Origin: Microcebus murinus
Lineage: Eukaryota; Chordata; Mammalia; Primates; Cheirogaleidae
Direction: 5' to 3'
DNA length: 64,000 nucleotides
Assembly: GCF_040939455.1 (NCBI RefSeq)
Contig: NC_134122.1
Coordinates: 33,894,001-33,958,000 of the forward strand
In this document: piece after piece, positions 1 through 10,662 of the stretch
How positions within the stretch are numbered: the first letter of the stretch is position 1
Layout: every line of letters begins with the position of its first letter
The notes under the pieces: model-generated
The model's input: only the letters and a program-made list of their open reading frames with translations
The model's database searches: none
Told to the model about the DNA's origin: nothing
Position numbers and translations under genes: made by a program

Positions 1-2538
1 ATTCTCCCTCATCATGGGCTCACTTTGATCACTTAGTCACTGAAGAAACAAACCAGTAACAACACCGTGGTTATTGAGGATCACTTGTTCTGGTATGGGA
101 AGCAAATATGAAAATAGAAAACTAACAATTGTAGAGTGGATTGATTATTAAAATGTAAGCAGGGTGCTGAGGAAGCTTAGCGGAAGGAACGTGTATGCTT
201 TTAATTGTGGACAGTCCACCTTTCTAGCAGTTCATCCTCCTTATTGCTTCCACCCCCCCCCTTGGTAATATTTCTGTCTTTCTTATTCCTTGCTGAAGAT
301 AGCATTTAATGTGCTAGGTCTTATGAGCACTTTGTGTATACCCTCTGTGAAGAAGAAAAGAGAAGTAGAATATGTTGGCTGAGGAAAACTAGTGGTCATT
401 TGGGGTTAGAAGACCTGTATATAACAATTGGAGGATTGGTGGACTGTTGAGGACAAAATAGATTCCCATGCTCTGGTGTTTGCGCCACAGGTAATCAGAC
501 ATGAATGGCTTCCTGTGGATTGCTGAGGAAGGTGGAATTTATGGGGGAAGAAGGCCATGAATTGGACTGAGGATTTGGAATCAGAGCAGCAAAAGAGTTG
601 AGAGACTGGGCAGAAGTGGAGTTATGAGCTTCAAACTAGGACCTGGCCTGGCAGGTAGGATAGCCCTGCCTGGAAATGTGGGTAGTCCAGGAGGCAGGTG
701 CTGCTCTTCTGCATGAGAACCTGCCTCTGGACTCCAACAATATACATAGCTTATCCACACCCTCCATAAAGCCCACTAATAATATCTTTGTGTTCATTGT
801 GATATTTGTGCTCATTTTACAGGAGATAAAACCTAGAGAGATCTACAGCATGGGACACTAGGTCTGAATGTGTCTGTGAGCTGCAACCTAGCTGCAGCCC
901 CTTTGTTTGTGAGCTGTTTTCCTGCATTTAAATGCCATTTACATAAGGAGCTGTCAGAGTTGACTTGGCCCATGATTATTCCTTGATGTATGTTGAAAAA
1001 AAGAGAAGAAAAGAAAACCCTGGCTAATGAGGAGCTGGTTCCTTTTTTCCATTGATGACAGCTTCCTTTCTGATCTGATGGTCCGTCAGAAACTAAGGTG
1101 GTATGTGACTGTGGGGTTATGTCCCCGCTGAAGCCGTCTTTCCCTCAGAGTTGTAATTGATGGGGAGACCTGTCACTTGTTATGCTGATGCTGTGCAGAT
1201 TTTTGTGCAGCTGCCAGCCAAGAGAGTTTTAGGACAGCATCTGATTGGGTGCAGGTTGTGGCAAAAGCGATAATAAATAGAGAGCTGGTGAGGGTAGATT
1301 TTGATTGACCCAAGATTGTATATTATTAAACTGAGTCTGCATGTACTTGTCAGTTTATGAAGAACCAGACCCATAATCCAACTTTAGGACTTTGGCAGTT
1401 TGGGTTTATTAAATGTGCTTTATATCACTATTAATATTGAGGAGCAGAGAGGAATATCTGTAATCTTTTAATCTATGCAATAATGGTTTGGAGGGAGATT
1501 ACCAGATACATTGGACTATTGTTTGTCTGTAATTGTATTCAGAACTCTTCGAAGCATTGATTTGTTTCTGGCGTACTGATTTGGTTCAACAGTCTCATAA
1601 AGCTCTTTTATAGTCCTCTTTGCTTTGTATTTTCCCAAAATAATTGGAGAATAATAATAATGTGGCTGGCGATAAAGAAGAGAAAGTAGTAAGATTGAAA
1701 GCAAATTTCTAGCTGAGTGGATAGCCATAAACATCTTCTGTGCTCATAAACACTTGGGGCTATGACCTTTGTGTTTATAAGATATTTATTGCCTCATGGA
1801 CTCTCTGCTTGGGGGTTATCCCTTCAGTGCCTTGTAAAATTTGATTGTATTTAGTAAGTAGATTCTGAATTTTTGTTGAGTAGGGAAAAAGTGTACCTCA
1901 CCTTAGTTTTCCTTGGAACAACCAGTCTGCCAACAGGAGCAGATCCTACCAAGGACAGAAACTGAGAGCTTGGCTGTGCTTGAGTTTGTGAAAAGGTACA
2001 ATGGGACTAAGCAAGGGCACCTTTTGTACTTAAGTAGCTTTTAATGGAAATGACTTTAGAATGGAAGGAAGTAGGGCAACACATTGAATAAACCCAAGCA
2101 GTGATGATGGGTTTTCCTTTTCAAGTAGAAATGAAAATTTTGATCCAAATCAAGGAAACTTTCTTGACATTGTTGCCACCTTATCACCTTTCTTGCCATT
2201 TCCAAAACAGGCCTGAAGAAAGGAGCCAGAGAAATGGTCTCCAAGTTCAGTTTCATGGACTTTAATAAGCAGGTATGATTAAGTGATGTAAAGGCACAGT
2301 CTTCCATCTTGAGAAGTTCTTTAGACATTTCTTCAGGAAATTCTAGGCACTCTGTCAACCTGTGTCTTCCTCCTGATTGCTGTTGCTTAATTATTCTTGA
2401 AGGAAACAATAGGATCCCTGTGAACTGATGACAAGTATGCTGGGCTGCCTGTGTAAACTATTGGCTGGTTGGTTCATGGTGCACACAATGGGTAGGAGGC
2501 ATATGGAGGAACTTCTAGGAAATGGGTTATCTTTAGAA
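1..2538. other. Unassigned non-coding DNA
   Basis: No repeat family, exon or RNA gene could be recognised. Short open frames here have no recognisable protein features. The part at about 1040-1300 is relatively GC-balanced, free of recognisable repeats, and could be an old unique sequence. A weak MIR-like phrase sits near 800-850. Confidence 0.5.
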
Positions 2539-2577
2539 AGCTTTATTATAACTGAACTAGCTTTATTATAACTAAAG
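2539..2577. repeat. 20-bp tandem duplication
   Basis: The word agctttattataact occurs at 2539 and again at 2559, giving a direct repeat with a 20-bp period and two copies. Confidence 0.8.
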
Positions 2578-2869
2578 TATGAGCCAGTCTTGTAGTGTAT
2601 AGGACCCATATTTATCAAAGGAAGCTATTCTACCTAAGACTTAGTTTCTTGTCCTATCAGGTTAATTGCTGCTGCATATCATGGGATTTATGAGGTGTGC
2701 TTCTCTCTGCCTTGCTTCAGTCAGATAGCTACTGCCTGGAAGTCATATACAAGGATTGATAAAGAGCTGCTCCTACAGTGGCAGTCCACAATGGACTTAT
2801 TGTAAGTAGAGAGAAGCCCCATTGCACTGACAGGAGGGAAAATGGGACAAAAAGGCCATCAGTCAATCA

Positions 2870-3378
2870 GCAGAGATATTTATTGAACACTTACTCTGTG
2901 TCCAGCTTTGTGAAGTACTAAAGAAGAGTTCCAGACTCCAGAGGTATATTCCATCCAGTTGGGGAAAGAGAAGTTTAGGTCAGTGGTTCTCTAAGTGTGG
3001 TCCCCAGACAAGTAGCATCCTCATCCTCTGGGAATTTGTTAGAGTTGCAAATTCTTAGGCATTACCCCATGCTAGAGGGTGGGGCTAGCAATATATTTCA
3101 TAAACTCTGCAATTCAGATTATGCTAAAGTTCTTGACAGCTGCTTCTTTAGGTTGATCACTTGTAGGGAATAACAGTAAACAAGGCACATAGCATTAGGG
3201 CTGCTTGTAGGGCACAGACAAGGAGAGATTAAGGGATTCTTCAGCAGGATGCTAAACTGAGCTGTCAATCATGTGGGAAAGGGGTCAAAGGTAGAGTAGT
3301 GGGCCATCAAGGCAGCATTTCCTGGGGTGAGGAGTGATAAGCCAAATTTTGAGGAATGAATAGGAACAAAAGAGATAA
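2870..3378. repeat. Old unassigned interspersed repeat, interrupted
   Basis: Text such as atttattgaacacttactctg, followed by a run resembling 'gtgctaggcactggggatacag'-type mammalian repeat consensus, suggests an ancient interspersed element. I cannot name it with confidence. It is interrupted by a MER5 copy at about 2991-3145 and by the TA-flanked transposon that begins at 3381. Similar wording recurs near 11390, 30050 and 58550. Confidence 0.35.
2991..3145. mobile_element. MER5A/B-type hAT element
   Basis: It starts with CAGTGGTTCTCTAAGTGTGG followed by ccccagacaagtagcatc, which closely follows the MER5 consensus as I remember it. MER5 is a non-autonomous hAT (Charlie-related) DNA transposon shared by placental mammals. 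The right end is blurred, near 'gctaaagttct'. Confidence 0.8.
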
Positions 3379-3781
3379 TACCGTGTTTCCCCCGAAAATA
3401 AGACAGGGTCTTATATTTATTTTTCTTAAGAAGACACCCTAGGGCTTATTTTCAGGGGATGTGTTATTTTCCCCTCAAAGCCTCAGCTTGCAGCATGCAC
3501 AGGATGGCCAGGACCTGACAGGGGGAGCCGACCTTGTTGGTGGGGCTGCCTGCACCTTTCTGGTCACCTCTGGGATAGTAGCTGTCACGACAGGGCAGAT
3601 GAGAAGGGCTGCTTGTCTTCTTTAGCGCTCTGCGACAAAATGCATGGGTTGTACAGATACTCTGCGTAGCCACGCCCATCACTAGGTTTTATATTCGGGG
3701 TAGGGCTTATATTGTGCAAATGCTTAGAAATCCTGCCAGGGCTTATTTTGGGGTAGGTCTTATTTTTGGGGAAACACGGTA
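3379..3781. mobile_element. Complete TA-flanked inverted-repeat DNA transposon (MITE-like)
   Basis: The element proper is 3381-3779 (399 bp). Its left end reads CCGTGTTTCCCCC then GAAAATAAGAC. Its right end, reverse-complemented, reads CCGTGTTTCCCC then AAAAATAAGAC, so the terminal inverted repeats are about 23 bp with one substitution and one length difference. Both sides are flanked by TA (3379-3380 and 3780-3781), as expected for Tc1/mariner-type insertion. Beyond the ends, 'agggcttatttt' motifs recur as sub-terminal repeats in both halves. The core at about 3475-3690 is GC-richer and unlike the ends. No transposase frame is present, so it is non-autonomous. The high identity of the ends points to a fairly recent insertion. 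I cannot give a library name with certainty. Confidence 0.85.
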
Positions 3782-6150
3782 GCATGAAGGAGTACAGATG
3801 TGATGGTGAGAGTTCCTTCGAAAGCTTTTAATCAAGTATAGAGAGAACACAAACTCTAGCTAAGAAAAATTAATGTAAAATCAGGTATAGAATTTAGGCA
3901 GTTTGTGAAGAAGAAAAAGTATTTCTCACGAGTTAGATTCTAGTGTGATATCATCTCTTTTATCACCTCTGGCAGAGGTGCAGTTGATTGGGGGCGGGGA
4001 TACTTGTACCTGGAGAAGCTTAATAAAGTGAAGCTCTCAAGGAGTGTTTCATTTGCTTAAGGCTACTGCTTTTAAAGTGGGAAGCACTCGTGAAAGATAA
4101 GTGTTTAAAAAGCGATTAGCTGCCCAGCATAGATTTGGTATCCAGCATATGTAAAGTGCTGTATGTGTCCTGGAGAGAGGGCTCTGAGATCTAACTTGTG
4201 AGTGGGGGTTGGATCCAGAGGAGTAGGGTTGTGAGGGTTGTGTGTTTACATTTGAGTCTAGTAAGTTTTTGTTTTCTTTTGAAGGCAGAGGAGAGCCACA
4301 GAATGTTATTGAGCAAGGAAGTAACAAGATTAGATTTTGAATTTCATCATTCTAATTAAGGGTTGTCAGTGACTGGTGGGAAGTAGAAGGATTAGGAAGC
4401 TGTTCTAGTCATAATAGTGAGAGGGTATGAACTAGTGCAGTTTTACAAAATTGGTGGTATAGGCAGCAATAGTGTCATGGTGGTTAAAGGTGGAGGGGAA
4501 GAAGAAACATTTGACAGTTCACTGTGGACCAGCCACTGTACTGGCGTCTATCATGGGCAGTTTAGTAAAAACCTTATGATTTCATTGGTAGAGCTTAGCC
4601 ATCACCATTTTAGTGATATGGGGATTGATTTTTACATAATGTGTAAAAGGTATGTAGCTAGGAAGTGTATATGCAAAATTTGACTTTGTCTGCTTGCACA
4701 GCCTATACCTTTTCTGGTAAACTTTGGAAAATAGAATGATACATTTTGTTTATATTTGGACAATTGTTGATTTTGGCAGACGTCTTGACTGCTGGGTAGA
4801 GGTGTTAAGAGAAAGGGAAATAGCAATTAGGACATAAAGTTCATTTGGTGAAACTATATCTGGAAGAGTTTAAAAGTTTCAGCACAGTACAGATAGAATC
4901 TTGCCCCCACCCGAAGGAGTGGAGGAACAAAACATAGACTGTGCTGTTTTCTTTGTTGGCCAATGATCCAGAAATCAGTCGAGAGTGGAGTCTTTAATCC
5001 AAGAATCCCTTGAATCCTGGTCCCATGAGAACAAATACATGGCTGTTACTCCTATTGTGCTTTGGTGCTGAAGGCTGCAAATATAGAAATAAACATGGAG
5101 GTTTTCAAGGCCCTATTTATTCAACCTGTTTACCACCGAGGCCATTCTTCAAAGGAAAAAAATAAACCCAAAATGGAAGACTAGGGAGAAGAAAAGAGCA
5201 AAGGGTACAGCTAAACTGGGGACTTGAGTTATTTAGTCTAAGCTATTTTTTTTTTTTAATTTCTACTTCCTAGCAAGCATATTGATACTTGGTGATATTG
5301 AGATAGGCAGAACCATAAAAAAAAGAAAAAACAAACAAAAAAAACTAAGTCATTCTATCTTCATACCCGAATCTCCTTTGAGCAACCTCTCTGTCCTCCC
5401 TTTTTTGCCTTATCTCACACCTCCTTAGGTATGATGTGCTGCTATATCTGCCTGGCTCCCTTCTCCTGAGTGGAAGCTGCAGATATACTGTTGGATGTTA
5501 GGTTACACCTGGAAATTAGATTGTGTAGGACAGTAGTTGCCTATAAGTGGGATAAGAATGCATGTCTCATTAAGTCTGACCTCTATTCAGTGTAGATTGT
5601 CATAGAAGCATGGGGAATTTGTTTAGGTAAGGAGCCCTTGAGAGGGGCCTTTTTGTTGAACTGTATGTTGAACAGCAGTGATGAAAAGATGCCTAAACAT
5701 GTGTCTAACAGCAGCTACTGTCCATCAGCATTGGGAGAATTAGTAGATTACCTTTGCTGTTGACACAAATTTTCTCAGCATACTGTTCATGTACTTAAGT
5801 GTTGAGTGCTCTTTTTATTAGGCACAAACAACACATCAAACTAATATTTCTGTGCCATGCCTACTAATCTACAGGCTTTGCTTACATTGGGGATCACTTT
5901 AGTTCATGCCATCATATCATGGTATTGATTTTCGTGTGCACATAAAGGGAAGCACTTACTTGATACTGGAGAAGATCATGATTGCTAGGTGGAAAAAAGG
6001 CAGGAGGTGCTCAGTTACACAGGGAAAAATGTAAATGTTTCATATGAACATTGATAAAGAGAAATGGGTGTGATGAGTATTGAGGTGATTTTGTTAGGTA
6101 CTTTGAAAGGAATTGGGAGCGCCATTTTCTGAATAAACAGCCTGACTTTC
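3782..6150. other. Mostly unassigned non-coding DNA
   Basis: A continuation of the older repeat seen before 3378 may run to about 4440; text at about 4290-4400 resembles an ancient repeat that I cannot name. A weak MIR-like stretch lies near 4515-4640. Short A/T runs occur at 5246-5260 and 5317-5345. No exon-like frame was seen. Confidence 0.4.
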
Positions 6151-6154
6151 ATTT

Positions 6155-6310
6155 TGACCAAGACCTTATTTCTCTTTGCCTCAGTTTTTTCATCTATAAA
6201 ATAGGGATAATAATACCCACATAATTGAGGATTTAGTGGTATAACACAGGTTGAATGATTAGCTTAGTCACTGAATGTAAGTACTCAATATATCATAGCC
6301 ATTAATAATT
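6155..6310 (+). repeat. MIR SINE
   Basis: Contains cctcagttttttcatctat followed by aaaatagggataataatac, the hallmark core-to-3' text of MIR in sense orientation, and ends with 'gtaagtactcaatat'-like text. MIR is an old tRNA-derived mammalian SINE. Confidence 0.8.
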
Positions 6311-7134
6311 ATGGTAGTTGATATCATAATCATCATTGTTACTGTTTGTAGAAGCTGGCACCTTTTGGTTCCTTGTTGTGGCAAAAGTATAAATTCTGTA
6401 GGAACAGAAACCAGCCCTAGATTTTTTTCTCTTTATTTTGTGTGGGCTGCACTGTCTATCCTTTCTATCAGCTTCACAAAACCTCAGTTCTGAGAATGCA
6501 CTTCGCTGGGCAAGCCACTGGAATGGCTGTTTCCTTTCTGTGAATGTTGTCACCTTTCTCTTCATTTTGGTAGAGCCATGGAAAGGGAGCAGTCAGATAA
6601 AGGACCTGGAAATTTGGCACTTTCAGTGGCCATAGGTCTTACTCTGGCTTGAGTTTGTATGTGGTTTAGGGTAGTTACCAGTGAAATTGAACTTTGCAAC
6701 TGTCTGTATATTTGTGCATTTCCTGATCTGCTTTGGTGGGCAATTAAAGGCTGCATCTATTTTGGAGATTTTGAAACAAGACTTTTAATGGCAATTTTTT
6801 TTTTTAAGGTTGTTAAGGTTGAACTTTAAGCAGAAAATACTTCTGCAACACTTTGATGGCTCCTGTTTGCTGGTGATTTTGATTGACTAGTAACTTTAAA
6901 ATCAAGAAATATGCTTGCTAACGTATTTCCTGGGCCACTCTAGAAAGAAATTTTTCTCTTTAGCCAATAAGTAGAGCTTTCTTTAGGTTTATCCAGTTAT
7001 CTTTTTAATATTAATTTTTGTGATCCATATGAATGAGGCCACATGTCCTTTAATAGCTTTAGACCTCTTCTGTTATGCATTGCTGCCACCTGTCAGTATG
7101 AGAGAAACCTTCTGGAGGCTGAAGGACCTAAAAC
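6311..7134. other. Unassigned non-coding DNA
   Basis: No recognisable repeat or gene. Open frames on both strands overlap each other here and show no protein features. Confidence 0.5.
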
Positions 7135-7309
7135 AATGGTTCTGAACTCTGGGGTTACATTAGAATTGCTTGGGGGAACTTTTAAAAGATTTTAATGCCT
7201 GGGCCAATTCCAGATATTATATAGTTGCTCTGGGATGGGGCCCAGGCATTGGTGATTCTTAAAAACTCCCTAGGTGATTCTAGGCTATAACTGGGTTGAG
7301 AACCACCAC
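7135..7309. mobile_element. MER5A hAT element
   Basis: It opens with caatggttctgaactctggg and closes with gggttgagaaccaccac, with 'gatggggcccaggcattggt' in the middle. All of these are MER5A signatures. The flanks cctaaaac (7127-7134) and tctaaaag (7310-7317) match at 6 of 8 positions, consistent with a decayed 8-bp hAT target duplication. Confidence 0.85.
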
Positions 7310-7429
7310 TCTAAAAGCAGTGTCTTTATAGAAGTACAAGTGGCAGGAGAGCAATTCTAGTTTTTCTCAGCAGTAATCCTGTTGTCTTCCATTGCAGTGC
7401 CAATTTTGACAATGGAGTTACACAGTTGT

Positions 7430-7545
7430 ACTTGGGTAGCACTTCAGAGGGTAGCAATTATGTCTTTTGAATCTCTGGATCCTCTGTAGCCAGCCTAGTG
7501 CTTGGCATATACTAGATGCTCAATAACCCCCACTCCACTTTTTTT
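7430..7545 (+). repeat. L2 LINE 3' end
   Basis: The phrase 'cctagtgcttggcatatact' followed by agatgctcaataa is the classic L2 3'-terminal wording. The piece is short and 5'-truncated. Confidence 0.6.
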
Positions 7546-7950
7546 TTTTTGATGATTAAATAATGGAATTGAGCCAAGATTTACTAGCAGGCAATTTTTA
7601 CTTAATCCCTGAACCTTTCTCTTTCAGTGGTCCATGAGGAATCAGGTCCAGAAGCAAACACATTTATTGTTTCAGGAGTAAGAAGACACCCAGCTTTGAG
7701 ATATTTGAGGCATAAAACTGATCTTTGATTAAGATAAAGATTCTCTGTGTACAGTGTATTTTCAGGTAAAAGGGCAATTAGTGTAGTGCCATTTATTCCT
7801 TCTTTAAGCACCTAGTCCTTGCAAGTATTGTGGGTTCTGCACACCAAGTGGAAATGCATTCTCTCTATTGCCCTGTTTTGCCCTTAAGCACAAGCAACTT
7901 TTTGGTTTAAGAGAATTAGGCTCCTCCCCTCCCCTCTTTCTTTTCTTTCC

Positions 7951-7957
7951 CTGTCTG

Positions 7958-7997
<40 letters not shown>

Positions 7998-8228
7998 CTT
8001 CCTTCCTTCCTTCCTTCCTTCCTTCCTTCCTTCCTTCCTTCCTTCCTTCCTTCCTTCCTTCCTTCCTTCCTTCCTTCCTTCCTTCCTTCCTTCCTTCCTT
8101 CCTTCCTTCCTTCCTTCCTTCCTTCCTTCCTTCCTTCCTCCCTTCCTCCCTCCCTCCCTCCCTCCCTCCCTCCCTCCCTCCCTCCCTCCCTCCCTCCCTC
8201 CCTCCCTCCCTCCCTCCCTCTTTCCTTT
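7951..8228. repeat. Compound tetranucleotide microsatellite (CTGT)n(CCTT)n(TCCC)n
   Basis: Three consecutive arrays: CTGT at about 7951-7993 (roughly 10 copies), CCTT at about 7997-8138 (roughly 35 copies, nearly uninterrupted), and TCCC at about 8139-8221 (roughly 20 copies). From about 7994 to 8228 the plus strand is pure pyrimidine. Open frames across it are long only because no stop codon can form in such repeats, and should not be taken as genes. Confidence 0.98.
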
Positions 8229-8399
8229 TTAGGTAAGGGAAAATTCTTTGAACACAGGGGAGAATGGCCTGGGAGTTTGATAAATTATTATTTTTTGGGT
8301 TTATAAATTGAGAGGTACCAAGATATACTAAGGGTAATCTCTCAGAGTCAGATAATTCTTTATAATTTAGTGTTAATTTCCTATCCAGAAGATTTCAAT

Positions 8400-8530
8400 C
8401 ACCTTGGATTATCAGGGCAAGTAATTATTGTCTCCAATTTATGGATTAAAAATTTAAGAAATGATGAGGTTAAGTGACCTGCCTAAGGTGGTGGAGCTGG
8501 GCCTTGAATCCCATACCTTTTGACTATAAA
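8400..8530 (-). repeat. MIR SINE (antisense)
   Basis: The text 'atgaggttaagtgacctgcc' followed by taaggtggtggagctgggc, then 'cttgaatccc', is the antisense MIR core. Confidence 0.7.
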
Positions 8531-10562
8531 TCCCCTCAGTACACTGAGCTTTGGATAGTGCTTTTGCTTGGATTAGAATATCCTATAAATGTAACTAATG
8601 GCATCTGAAGGTTCTGTTTGTCCTAGCTGTCATAGTTTGAATCCTTTGTTTGCATTGTGTGTGCTTGCTTCCTTGCATGTGCATATGCACGTGTGTGCCT
8701 ATTAATATTAAGCGTCTTGCCATTTGCCTCTCTGTACAGCTCAGTTGATAGATGGGAATGTATATTTGATGTAGTCCAGAGAGTGTCATTTTTTATTCAC
8801 AATTATGATTTTTGCCTCACCAAGGAGCCTACTTTTCACTTTTAGTCTATTGTGAGTGTGAATATTCGTGTATGGTATTTTATTTCTAGGCAAAGTGTTT
8901 TTCCCAGTCTGTGTTGTCTGTCTAATAATAATGTTAAAAGCTTAATATATTCAGTTTTAGAAGATGAAATGTTTCTGGGGTGGTTTGTGGGTTGTCTTTC
9001 TTCATCCAACAAATTATTGAGTGCCTGTTGTTTGCCTAGTGCTGTTTACCTTTACTTCTATCTTAGGGAGGTCTAGAATAAAAATAAAATTATATATCGG
9101 TTAAGGGATAAGAGTCAACACTTATTTAATTTCAGCTCTGTCTTTATCAGGCATTTGGCTACTGAGTTTGGTTGATTTCTTGACTTTTGGAAGAGAAAGT
9201 ATTTTCCTCAGTTACCCGATGGGCCAAGGGTGGGAAATGCATTCCTTGGTCCCCAGTAATATCTCATGGGGAGGTGGTTGTGGCTGCTGGGGATTTTGAA
9301 AAGAGCCATATGCATGGGTCTGCCAGGACTATATGTTTTGTATTTCTTTCCTGCCTTTTTATTTCTTCCCTTCTTTCTTTCCTATTTCCTCCCTTATTCA
9401 TAAGTTAAGCCTCTTTTTTGCCCCTACATTCCAGAGAGACTGTTAATGATGTCTGAATATAAGGAAAACAGGGTTGAGGATCTCAAATGCAGAAAAGTGG
9501 TTTTTGTACTCAGGAGCTCCCCTGTGTGTTAGCACAGAATATTCACCTCCATCCAGGGTGAACTTAGCCTATGTAGACAGATAGTAGCTATCAAAAGGTG
9601 GGGGGAACCTAAAAAACAAAATGTAGATTCTCAAGATGGCTGCAGTGGATTCTTTAATAGAAATTTGAAGCATGAAGTGGATATTAGAACATCACACGAA
9701 GCTCTTCTTACTTAAAACATGAGAACTTAACAGTGAGGGGAGGCACTCTTTCCATTTAAGGGGATGTAAACATTTGACTTTGTCAGTTGTAGTGAGGATA
9801 AACAAAGCCTTTCTCTTTTGGTTGGCATCAGGGAGGGCTTTTAAAGTTTCATGGAAGGAGAGAAGGGCAGTTCTGTTATTTATTTATTATACTTGAGCTA
9901 AGTCACTGAAATCTGTGAAGGAATGTCTCTCAGATTGCTCATTCCTAGTTGTCTGCATTGCTGTGGCCATTGAGTATGCTGGTTCCACAGAGGAAGGCCA
10001 CAACATGGTTTACTTTCTCATCTGTTTATTTTGTCTTGTCTCTTTGTAGACGAGGGTGCTCTGTAGTAATTCTTTTGTAGAAACTTCCATGTCTCAAATC
10101 ATGTCACACAGCACAGACTGTGATTAAGCATTCCATGAGGACTTGATCTGTGGGTTGGGAAACATGGTTGATACTATCTCTTTATAGGAGATGGCAACCC
10201 AAATCTGACAGCTCATCCCACATCCTTGCTGACAGAGTCCTGATTTTATTTAGGTATTCACTTCCTTGTGGACTTGAGTTCAGGGGGCTACTTGATTACC
10301 TTGATTAGTCTAAGCTAGTCATTATATTCTTATTCCTCATGTCAGTTATTGGCTTAGGAAGGTCCAGGTCTGGCCATTTGGACCTGACGGGAAATCTTAT
10401 ATGAATGCTTCTGGAAAAAAGTTCCCTTGTTTTTGATGAAGAGAAGATAAGTATAGTTTCTCTCTCTGGTTGTTGCTGGTATGTGGTGTTTTGAACTTTG
10501 TAGCAGTCATGTTTGAAACATGAGCTGGCCTAAGAGGACAAACCGACATGTAAGAGACAGCA
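8531..10562. other. Unassigned non-coding DNA
   Basis: No named repeat or gene recognised. A weak old-repeat phrase (aacaaattattgagtgcctg) lies near 9008-9030. Confidence 0.5.
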
Positions 10563-10662
10563 GAACTGTAAAAAAGATAGAAAGATAGCTTCTTTGATGA
10601 TACTGTTGAGCTGAACTGTTAAAAAGGTAGAAAGATAGCTTCTTTGATGATACTGTTGAGCT
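10563..10662. repeat. 50-bp tandem duplication
   Basis: The unit beginning gaactgt, with aaagatagcttctttgatga inside it, is repeated at an exact 50-bp period (10563-10612 and 10613-10662) with about two differences. Confidence 0.9.

Noticed and set aside
2056..2409. 117-codon minus-strand open frame
   Set aside because: No recognisable domain, no splice-site or promoter context, and an overlapping frame of similar quality follows it. Chance occurrence is likely at this length.
7868..8236. Open frames encoding Leu/Pro/Ser-rich repeats (122 and 91 codons)
   Set aside because: They are translations of the CTGT/CCTT/TCCC microsatellite. Stop codons cannot arise in these units, so the frame length carries no coding signal.
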